Of a stretch of 17,176 nucleotides of DNA, positions 1 to 8,138 are shown piece after piece (the stretch's first letter is position 1; every line of letters begins with the position of its first letter). The translations under genes were made by a program, and so were the position numbers. Source of the stretch: Brachionus koreanus (Eukaryota > Rotifera > Eurotatoria > Ploima > Brachionidae); the NCBI GenBank assembly GCA_016987375.1, contig PJRA01000412.1, forward strand, positions 1,419,143 to 1,436,318. The letters run 5' to 3'. The notes below the pieces were generated by a model. That model did not search any database and was not told the DNA's origin. It worked only from the letters and a program-made list of their open reading frames with translations.

Positions 1-61
1 CAGTACAAGAACTACTTTGTTTAAAATCTTGGATAAGTTGAAAAAAAATTTAAATGTTTAA
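1..61 (+). CDS. possible C-terminal end of an upstream gene (partial)
   Basis: From base 2 the frame is open for 19 codons, reading STRTTLFKILDKLKKNLNV, and stops with TAA at 59-61. The composition (Ser/Thr, then a Leu/Lys-rich helix-like end) is more protein-like than the A/T runs that follow, so this could be the last codons of a plus-strand gene whose body lies left of the window. The window starts with CAG, which could also be an acceptor. No family is recognised and the stretch is too short to be decisive. Confidence 0.25.
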   Translation, partial: STRTTLFKILDKLKKNLNV

Positions 62-221
62 TAAAAATAAAAAATTTAAAAAAAAATTTTTTTTTTCGTT
101 ATTTTCATTAACTAAATTTTTTATTTAAATCGAAATTTTCTAAAATTAAAAGAGAACGATGATGTCGGTTTTTTAAAATCAAAAAAAATTCTAATCAATT
201 TTGTTATCTTATTTACTTTTA

Positions 222-560
222 AACCGGTTATAAATTCAAACCGGTTACAATAACCGGTTATAGATTCAAACCGATTACAATAACCGGTTTTAAATTCAAA
301 CCTGTTAGAATAACCGGTTATAAATTCAAACCGGTTACAATAACCGGTTATAGATCAAACCGGTTACAATAACCGGTTTTAAATTCAAACCTGTTAGAAT
401 AACCGGTTATAAATTCAAACCGGTTACAATAACCGGTTATAGATTCAAACCGGTTACAATAACCGGTTATAGATTCAAACTGGTTAGAATAACCGGTTTT
501 AAATTCAAACCTGTTAGAATAACCGGTTATAAATTCAATCCGGTTACAATAACCGGTTTT
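222..560. repeat. 30-nt minisatellite rich in AACCGGTT, with a 90-nt higher-order unit
   Basis: About eleven copies of a 30-nt unit run head to tail. Each copy begins with AACCGGTT, followed by an AT spacer (ATAAATTCA or ATAGATTCA) and a second AACCGGTT or a mutated form, then ACAAT or AGAAT. Three variants recur: A (ATAAATTC, intact second site), B (ATAGATTC, usually intact second site) and C (TTAAATTC, second site changed to AACCTGTT). They run A-B-C, A-B-C, A-B-B'-C, A, so the true period is often 90 nt. One unit (from 342) is 29 nt. I count 17 perfect AACCGGTT octamers inside the array and one more at 582-589. The octamer is the known consensus for Grainyhead/CP2-family factors; whether it is bound here is unknown. 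Confidence 0.9.
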
Positions 561-582
561 ATTTTTCGACCGATTTTTTAAA

Positions 583-604
583 ACCGGTTAGGTTTCTAAC
601 CGGT
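583..604. repeat. perfect 9-bp hairpin after the minisatellite
   Basis: ACCGGTTAG and CTAACCGGT are perfect reverse complements separated by GTTT. The hairpin reuses the AACCGGTT motif just beyond the tandem array, next to a GC-richer tail ending near 628 (GGTCGACCAACCCTAAATC). It may be one end of the element that spawned the array. No matching inverted end was found on the left side. Confidence 0.6.
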
Positions 605-1163
605 CGACCAACCCTAAATCGGTCACGATGGAGTTTTTTCATTATTTAAAAATCATAATTCTATTGAAAAATAAATTCTTTACATCAGAAAAAAACCAGA
701 ACTTAATATCATTTTTATTTTTTGAGATATTTGCTTTTAATTTTTGTCCATTTACTTATGCATTACCCGTTAAAATAGGAAGGGGCGAAGCTCCCACTCC
801 TTGTTTCAGTGATAATAGAAAAGATTACTTTATTTTACTTACTTTATTCAAAAATTTTTATATTTAAAATCTAATAAAAGTTTTAGTTAGTTTGATTAAA
901 TAAAATGAATAAAAATGTAACTAAATAAAAATGAAGATCTTGATTTTTTTTCGATTATGAATACTTTTAAAGTTAGAAGATAGTTTTTTAAATAATATAA
1001 AAAAAAAACCATTACCGATTTTGAAAGAAAATGAGCAAAAACTTTTACTTAACTTTGGAAAAATGAAATTAATAGTCAGTCGTGTTACATATATATCTTA
1101 AATTAAATTAAAAAAAAACTTATAACATCAAAAATAATAAGATTTCTATGATCCTCCAAAAAT
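605..1163. other. spacer between minisatellite and TPD52 gene
   Basis: Mostly A/T with no supported gene. A plus-strand frame at 628-867 is open for 79 codons, but it is Phe/Ile/Lys-rich and resembles nothing I know. A small GC-richer patch at 775-806 reads, on the minus strand, GGGAGCTTCGCCCC, a short hairpin-forming motif like the retroelement tails seen further right. The TPD52 poly(A) site should lie in the right-hand part of this spacer. Confidence 0.4.
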
Positions 1164-2221
1164 TTAGTTATCCTCCATTATAGCTTCTTTGGCGATTCCA
1201 TTAGTTGTTTTGCTTGTTGGAATTCCTTCATTTTGAGAATTGCCATCAGCAATAAATTCGCTCTGAGAGTTTTTCATTTTATTCTTGATTATGAAAAAAT
1301 TATACTTGAATTTATTGCTAATTTTTTTAAGTTCTTACCCCATTAAAAGTAGATCCGATGCCAGTTTCGAATGATTTAAACAAAGACGCATTTCTCAAAC
1401 TTCCAAGACTGCTTTTCATTGTTCCACCAAGTGTTTGAAAAGCTGGAGTTATTTTTTGGGTGGCAGTTTTAAGGCCAGCAGATGTTTTTTGATAGCTAAA
1501 ATTGAAAAGTCAATTAAAATTATGATTATTAAAAAAAGAATAATTTATTAATCAAGTTAGTTTATTAATGTAATTGATTAGTAATAAAGCCACTAATATT
1601 AACCACTTACGTTTCGTTAGAAACTAGATTTGTAGTGAAATCAGACAGTGTCTGAGCTGTTTTTTGATATCTAGAAAAAATAATTGCCTTAACACAATGT
1701 GAACAAAGCCTATTAATATTTAAAAAAAATTAATCTTACGCTGCTGATGACTTAATTGAACTAAGACCTTCATTTAAATCATTCTTTATTTCGTCTACGA
1801 AAGAAATACCCAACAAAGTCTTCAGTTCATTTTCTCTCTTAATTTTGTCATTTAAAACTAATCTTAAAGTTGCTATATCTTCTTGAATCTAAAAAAAAAT
1901 AAACAAAATTTCAAAATAAAATAGCTGATCTACTTTAGCCAATTCTTCTCTATATTCTGTCATTAGTTTTTCTTTCTCCAATTGGTCTTCATTTGTTTGT
2001 TGAAGAATGGCATTGTTACCCATATCGATACCCTCATCACCTAAAATGAAAAAATTAAAAAAATCTTCCAACTTTTATAAGCAAATATGAGCGTTAATTA
2101 TTTAGCCGCAAAATTCAGTTAAACCCGTTTAATTAAAATTTTTACATAAAACGGCTTGAATTGAAGTATCATCATTTAATTGATTAATTTGTGAGTTCTT
2201 ACCGTTTTGAATGTTGGACAT
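1164..2221 (-). CDS. TPD52: TPD52 family protein (tumor protein D52-like), six exons
   Basis: Exons on the minus strand: 2221-2203, 2040-1934, 1888-1740, 1670-1611, 1495-1339 and 1283-1164. They join in phase to 204 codons (203 aa), within the usual size of animal TPD52/D53/D54 proteins. Start is MSNIQNG. Exons 2-3 give the family coiled coil (REELAKIQEDIATLRLVL, about residues 34-65), followed by the LLGIS..EIK segment. Exons 4-5 carry YQKTAQTLSDF and YQKTSAGLKTATQKITPAF, matching the family motif YKKTSETLSQAGQKASAAF. SLRNASFKSFE near residue 150 matches the conserved RNSPTFKSFE. Family members are cytosolic adaptors that oligomerise through the coiled coil and act in vesicle traffic. Introns are 162, 45, 69, 115 and 55 nt. 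The YQKT block occurs twice, once in each of two adjacent exons. A T-rich AG lies 26 nt before the ATG. Symbol is for the family, not a specific paralogue. Confidence 0.92.
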
Positions 2222-3801
2222 TTTTGTTTTAATTTATTTTCAAGAATCTAAAATAAAATAAATTAAATGTTTTTTTAATGATTGAAATTATTAATTTTTA
2301 AAAAGACTTTCAGAAAGTAGACATAATAATCCAAAAATACAATAATACAATAATCCAAAAATTAGAATGGAGAATTTTAAATTTGATTAATTTAAAATGC
2401 AATTTATAAAAAGAAAATTGAAAATTAAATATTGTTAAGCATAATTTGAATGATGAGAATTCATGAATGCTATTTTCTTTTTAACCCGGTCTCTCTTTCT
2501 ATAATAGAATATCCAAGATTTTTTCATTTTAAAAACGTTTAACATTGCATATATGAAGAATATTATGCTTATTTGATTAAAATTTTTTTGTGATGAACAT
2601 CAGTTCCTTTTAGTATAAATCTACTTGAAACTGTTTTAATCAATTTTTATGTAAATTCACCTTAACTTTTATCAATATAGATGCTAATTTGTTATGAATC
2701 ATATTTTTGAGATTGAAATTTATAATGTCATTTTTTTTATTGCTGTTTGCATGTATTTTTTTAAGAAATAAATTTTGTCATTTTATTAAAAAAATGCGCA
2801 CTTTAAATACCTAAATTACCACCGTGTCATTTTTGAAGGTTTATTTTGATAATAAATTAAGCAATATTGAAGCTTAAAAATTAATTCCTTTAGTTACTGG
2901 TTCTGCTATTTTTGAGTCGACTTTTGGTACATTAAACAAGATGCTTTTTTTGTTTTAAAAAAATAAGAAATCTTAATTATATGTGTGTGAAACTGAAAAT
3001 TTAAATATAATGAAAATGATAAAGGTGATGAATTTCAGCCTTAAACAAATAAAATTGATTGTTATTATAGTCAAGACTATTGGATCTAAAAATCTTTATT
3101 CTCTGCTTACTTTCTAATTAATTTTGATAGTTTGCTTGTAATATTTAAGTAATATTTATTAAATAAATTATAATCCGAAAGTTTATTCATTTATCTTGGT
3201 ATTAGAGATTATTAAATTAACTTTTGTAAATTTCTTTACGAATATATTGTATCAAATATTTGTCTTATATTATTCTTCATTTTCTTTTTGCTTAATTTCC
3301 TCAAGATCATCATAAACTAAACACCAACTTAGAATTGAAAAATTAATTTTTCTTCTCAATTCAATTTTTTTATTCTTAAAATACTTATAAAAGAACTTTT
3401 TGTTAATCTATGAATATTAGAGTAAAACTAGCATTTGATGATAGAGCTCTAGCCAAATTCTAAAAAATTTACATTTTTATTTAAAATAAAAGTTAAAATA
3501 AATTTTTTTTTTAAATGATTCAAAAAATTGATCAATTATTTGATTTTATTTGTTTTTAATATTTTCTTCTTAAAAAAATATTATGAAAATTAAAGAATTA
3601 AAAAAAAAAAACATAATTTATTTTTGATCTCGAACAAATTACAACAAAAGTGCAATTAAATAAGAACATATATTTTAATTTTGAAAAATGAAATTTTGTT
3701 ACAATGACATTTGGAAAAAGATTTCTAGACTAAATTTGTTTTCTTTAATTTGCCTAAATTTTAACTAAATAATTCAATAAAATAATTTAGCTGTAGAAAA
3801 G
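2222..3801. other. divergent intergenic region between TPD52 and TTK genes
   Basis: About 1.6 kb of A/T-rich DNA between two genes transcribed outward, so it should contain both promoters. No TATA or initiator could be picked out with confidence, because TATA-like strings occur everywhere. There is a short direct repeat of AATAATCCAAAAAT around 2324-2365. The only coding-like stretch is a minus-strand open frame at 3270-3407, listed separately. Confidence 0.5.
3270..3407 (-). CDS. possible last exon of an unrecognised minus-strand gene
   Basis: Directly after a T-rich ATAG acceptor at 3410-3408 the minus strand is open for 45 codons to a TAA at 3272-3270. The end reads SILSWCLVYDDLEEIKQKE, followed by NEE. 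The Trp/Cys and acidic C-terminus look more like protein than chance A/T translation. No start codon or upstream exon could be linked. A second candidate piece just upstream on the same strand (NLARALSSNASFTLIF, about 3460-3412) is in another frame and has no usable donor. No family is recognised. This may be a small unannotated gene, a decayed exon or chance. Confidence 0.22.
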   Translation of the reverse strand: MNKKFFYKYFKNKKIELRRKINFSILSWCLVYDDLEEIKQKENEE

Positions 3802-6599
3802 ATGAGTTCAAATGAAACTAAAACAATAGATATAAATACAATGCTTCAGAGATTATCTTTTTTGTAATATAACTATTTGTTATAAGATTTTTAATTAAGC
3901 AGTATTTTAGTTTTTAATCTCAAAGGGCTAAAATTCCGCCAATATCTCAAATGAACTCTAATGAATATGAAGATTACAGCAATGAAAGCTCATCTGATGA
4001 AGATACTGAAATAGCAAATTTTGATAAGAGCAACCGAAAAGAGGACATAGCACATGAAATGGATGATAATATTGAGCAATCAAATACCAAAGATGAAAAG
4101 GAGATAAATCCTTTAGGAAATATTGATGATTTTGATGGTTGTAAAGAGGAATTTTTGGAAAACCTTCAAAATTTTGGTGAATTAGAACCCATTTCGATAA
4201 AAACAGATTTTACATGCTCAGTGGATAATCAAAAAAGTCCTCAGTAATTTTGTTTTAATCTAATATAATAATTTAATAAAATAATTATTAATATTAAAAA
4301 GGAGTCAACTTTTTGACTTGGCTTTAGAGCTCGAAAACGAAAGACTCGAAAAAAACAGAATTAAAGACGAACTAAATGAATTGAGAAATGATAAAGTATA
4401 TTTTTTCCATTAATTTTTAATTCTCAAAGATAATATTGATTAGATGAAAGATGACGAGTTGATTAAAAAAATGACTGAGGAAATAAAAATACTCAAAAAT
4501 GAGCTAAATATTTCAGAGCGTTTGATAACTGAACTTAAATTTACAAGTCAACTTAATCACAATCGATTTGATCAACTTGATCATCTCAGATCTGAAAATT
4601 CAGCTCTTAATGATAAAATAAAAACACTCGAAATTTTTTCCACTCAGCAAGCCCAGCAAGTAATTGAATTTAAAATTATTCTAAAATTAAATTGTTTTTA
4701 TTTTGTATTTAGATTGAAAAACTACAAAAATATGAATCATATGTAATGCTTAAGTTAAAAAAATATTGATTTTAATTCGTTTAAAGTTTAAGAATTATAG
4801 CTTTATTCAGGTGAATAAATCATTGTACCAAATTGTTAACAAAATTGGTCAAGGAGGCTTCAGTGAAGTTTATCAATGTATATCATTCAAAGAAAATAAG
4901 AGCTATGCCATCAAAAAAGTCAAACTATCTGAAATAGACCAAGAAAGCATTGATTTAGTAATGAACGAAATAACTTTGTTGAAAAAATTACAAGACACAG
5001 GCAAAGTTATTCGGCTTTATGATTAGTAATTATTACGGCTATAATTTTTTTTTTAGTTTTTCATTAATTTGTTCACCAAAGTGAATACATTAAGAAAAGC
5101 AATCAACTAAACTTGATAATGGAAATTGGTAGCACAGATTTAAATGCTTATTTTAAAAGAGAAATTCAAAAAAACAAGTCAGTAAATGAACCAGCTCGAG
5201 GTTACTTTTGGCAAAAAATGTTGGAAGCTGTTCAAGCTATACATAAAGAAGGTATTAAAAATTTTTTAAAATACAATTTTGTCATTTTTTGTCAGTCAGA
5301 TAGTCAAAGTCTAAAGATTTAAAAAAAAATGGTTTTACTTGTTTTTTCAAAATTAAAGAAAAAAAAATGAAAGTTGGTCTATATTAGAAAATTGATGATT
5401 TTTTTAGAATTTATGAATATTTTTTATTTTCCAAAAGAAAATGGTCTTAATAATTTAATTAAATTAAATTATTTTTGAAAAATTTAGACTTATAGTGTTG
5501 CTGCAATACGATGAAATAAATCGTAAAATAAAGATAATTATTTTCGATAATAATTGTAAAATTCATTAAAAAATAATTTTCAATTTTTTAAAAAAAAATA
5601 AAATTTGATTGACTTTTTTTTTTACCAAAATTGAAGTTAAATATCGGTAGATTTTTGTAAAAAATCACTTAAAACGGAAAAATGGATTTTTTTCTAATAT
5701 AAGGCCAAATCAGCTGAAAGCAAGAATAAAATGCTGATCAGAGATTTTTGATATTTTGACGTCAATTTACGTAAAACTAAAGAGAGCCACAATAGTTTCA
5801 ATAATGTGTAAGTTTCAGTAAAAATAGTTTTCAAATTCAATTAGATAATTAAATTTTTTTTTAATTGAGTTTTACAATAATTATCGGAAATCAATGATAA
5901 TTATCTTAATTTTACGATAAAAATAAATATTTTATTACATGAATTAATAGTACCTTACCAGCATTGCCAAATTTAAAATAAAATTGATTTATGAAAAAAT
6001 TTTAAAATTATTTTAATCTTAATTATTTTTTTTAGGAGTAATTCATTCTGACATTAAACCAGGAAATTTTTTAGTTGTTGGATGTGAGGTAAAATTGATT
6101 GATTTCAATATTTCTAACACAATAAGTGACAAAACTTCAATTACATTGACAAACGATTGTGGGACTTTAAACTACATGGCACCAGAGACCTTGCTTAGAG
6201 ACAACGACAGTAAGACAAGAGTTCGTATAATTCATTAAATAATTGAAATGAGTTTTTTAAATAATTTTTTTAATGAAAAGATCACTAAAAAAACCGACGT
6301 TTGGTCTTTAGGTGTGATTCTTTATTTTATTACTTATGGAAGACTGCCTTTTCAGCATATTAAAAATCAATACAAGATGATTCATGCAATTTGTGATCCT
6401 TTGCAAAAAGATTTATCATTTGGACCACTAGAAAATTTAGAACTCAAAAATGTCATTGAAGTAATAATTAGATAATTCTAACTAATTTTAACTAACTAAT
6501 TTTGTGGATTCTTTTAAGAAATGTCTCGCTCATGAACCTAGTTCAAGATACTCAGTCGATCAGCTTCTAGAACATGATTATTTAAAAAGTAAAATTTAG
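3802..6599 (+). CDS. TTK: TTK/Mps1-like dual-specificity protein kinase, ten exons
   Basis: Exons: 3802-3863, 3926-4243, 4302-4395, 4444-4659, 4713-4742, 4811-5025, 5082-5251, 6036-6220, 6281-6460 and 6519-6599. All join in phase to 517 codons (516 aa; human TTK is about 857). Residues 1-125 are acidic and Ser-rich; about 126-235 form a coiled coil; 241-510 are the kinase. Visible motifs: glycine loop GQGGFSEVY (253-261), AIKK with catalytic Lys275, IRLYDYEYI, the TTK-type HSD catalytic loop VIHSDIKPGNF (Asp374, Asn379), Asp391 in LIDFNIS, CGTLNYMAPE (410-419) and TDVWSLGVILYFITYGRLPFQ-like subdomain IX. HSD rather than HRD, GTLNY and YGRLPFQ identify the Mps1 family, the kinetochore kinase of the spindle assembly checkpoint. 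Oddities: DFG is DFN, there is a 30-nt microexon (4713-4742), and no TPR region is apparent. Exon 8 uses a weak donor (GTTCGT). Confidence 0.92.
5520..5918. repeat. imperfect inverted repeat (foldback element) inside a TTK intron
   Basis: The 784-nt intron 5252-6035 is more than ten times longer than its neighbours. It contains two arms, 5520-5568 and 5863-5918, that are reverse complements apart from a few substitutions and one gap of about 7 nt. Shared blocks include ATCGTAAAAT, AAGATAATTAT, CGATAAT and ATTGTAAAA. About 290 nt separate the arms. This is the shape of a MITE or old foldback transposon that enlarged the intron. Weaker similarity may extend outward (GTTGCTGC near 5498, GCATTGCC near 5961). 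No clean target-site duplication was found. Confidence 0.55.
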
Positions 6600-7076
6600 A
6601 CTTTAAAATTATGACATACTTTAAGTTTTTTAAAGAAAAAAATTAGAATCAAGAAATTTAAAAAACAGCATTATCTGACCACTTTTTTATATGTAAATAT
6701 GAGCAAACAAAGACCAAATTTTTTACTTGTGTATATTCATGAATAAAAGGATTAAAATATATATTTATCTTTGAATTTTTATTGAGTAAATAAAATTTAA
6801 TTATTTTGGTATTTATTTTTTTGAATATTTCATGCAAACATTGAATTTTGATAATAATATTTAATTTGTTACACTCAAACATTGCCAAATTGTTAGAAAA
6901 AATTAGTAATTGTTATTAACATTCAATATCGTATTTTTTAATAATTTAAAAATAAAAAATGAATTCAAATTTCAATTCTTATAGCATAGTTTTAAAGAAC
7001 AATTATTTTTAATAATTTCTTAATTGATTCAACTCAATACTTAAATATTAAAATCCACTCTATTTTATTAAATAAA
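6600..7076. other. spacer downstream of TTK
   Basis: A/T-rich with no supported gene. It should hold the TTK 3' UTR and poly(A) site. A 76-codon minus-strand frame at 6658-6888 is Lys/Ile/Asn-rich and matches nothing. The right end meets the poly(T) run that is the tail of the LINE insertion. Confidence 0.4.
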
Positions 7077-8020
7077 TTTTTTTTTTTTTTTTTTTATTTT
7101 ATTTGTTTTCTGTACCGAGCTAATGCTCCTTCAGATTAAAAAAAAAACTTAAAAATAGAGTAAATTTAAATTAATAAAAATAAAATTTAATAAATATCAT
7201 TTAAAAAGAAAATAAATAGATAAATTAATTAGAGAGTAACAGGATACATATGTTTAAATTTCTTATGGCTCAGGAAAAAAAGAGGAAATAGTAAGGTAGC
7301 AATTACACAGTGGAGTAGGATATTCGATGTATCGAGATTCGAAACCTGCCTTATATTCTTCTACCAGTCTGACAACCGATGGAAAAGAATGACTCAATCC
7401 TGCTCTAACATATTTCAACTCAAAAAGTCGATTCGAGACTGTTAGTAATTTTAGTTTGTTAAAGGCCTCGTGATTAATTATGTTGGAGGGAGTATCACAT
7501 TTTAGATTCAGAATAGATCGGACTGCTGAATTTTGAACAACCGTTCAAGTAATTTCCCGAGACAACTTGTCATACTGATAAGACGATAGTTGGAAGGGTC
7601 GTGGGTTGGGAAAGTTTTCTTTGGTATCATTGTTATACTAGCAATTTTCCATGATTTTGGGATTTGACCTTGTTCCAAAGTCATGTTAAAAAGCTGACTT
7701 AGTTCAACCAAAACCTTATAGGGAAGATTTTTTAACATAAGATTGTGGATACGATCTAGACCAGACCCTGCCACCTCTTTTAGCTTTTTTAGAGAAACCT
7801 AATTTCTGAAGGAGTAATTGGCTCTTTTAGATTATTATTAACCATATTTTTTGAGAAATCTAAAATTGTATCTGCAATTTCAGAATCATTCTCAGATAAA
7901 GAAAAATCTTGGTGTGGACTAAAAGTTGTAGCTAAGAAATTTCCAAAACATTTTCCTTTATCTTTATCTGTGGTGAATTCCTTACCATCTTCAATTAGCG
8001 TTGGAATTTGTTTAGAATAT
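7077..8020 (-). mobile_element. internally deleted jockey/CR1-like LINE, 3' end at left
   Basis: On the minus strand the copy ends in poly(A) (T run 7077-7095), preceded by a short 3' UTR with the hairpin GAGC-ATTA-GCTC (7111-7138). Three protein pieces survive. About 8011-7797 reads KQIPTLIEDGKEFTTDKDKG and then a linker ending KEPITPSEIRF. After a frameshift comes the first part of the reverse transcriptase (GSGLDRIHNLMLKNLP, PKSWKIASITMIPKK, NYRLISMTSCLGKLLERLF; about 7797-7530). After a stop near 7505-7503 another frame gives an ORF2 tail (NIINHEAFNKLKLL, IEYPTPLCN; 7502-7263). The catalytic palm with its [FY]ADD motif is absent, so the middle of the polymerase has been deleted. The copy cannot be autonomous. 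Family name is from remembered similarity of non-LTR polymerases. Confidence 0.85.
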
Positions 8021-8138
8021 TTTATTTATTTTTTTATTTGTATTTCTGTACCGAGCTTTAGCTCCTTCAGATTAAAAATAAAAATAAATTAAAGAAAAAT
8101 CAAAATAAAGTTAAATCGAATAAATTAAAAATAAAAAG
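8021..8138 (-). mobile_element. 3' tail of a second, severely 5'-truncated LINE copy
   Basis: Positions 8047-8074 repeat 25 of the 28 bases at 7111-7138. On the minus strand this is again a hairpin (GAGC-TAAA-GCTC), followed by an A-rich tail (T-rich 8019-8046 on plus). Only about 100 nt of the copy remain before MULE sequence begins at 8139. The first copy appears to have inserted at the A-rich tail of this one, giving a tandem minus-strand pair. The three differences all fall in the hairpin's loop and closing bases, leaving the GAGC/GCTC stem intact. Confidence 0.7.

Noticed and set aside
100..628. The minisatellite as the inside of one DNA transposon, with ends near 165 and 625
   Set aside because: Left (ATGATGTCGGTTTT) and right (reverse complement CCATCGTGACCGAT) edges are only vaguely alike and no target duplication is visible.
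628..867. 79-codon plus-strand open frame starting MEFFHYLKI
   Set aside because: Composition is just A/T-rich codons (Phe, Ile, Lys, Asn), there is no family likeness or splice context, and its only GC-rich part looks like a retroelement tail on the other strand.
6658..6888. 76-codon minus-strand open frame downstream of TTK
   Set aside because: Lys/Ile/Asn-rich, with no recognisable motif; probably chance in A/T-rich DNA within the TTK 3' flank.
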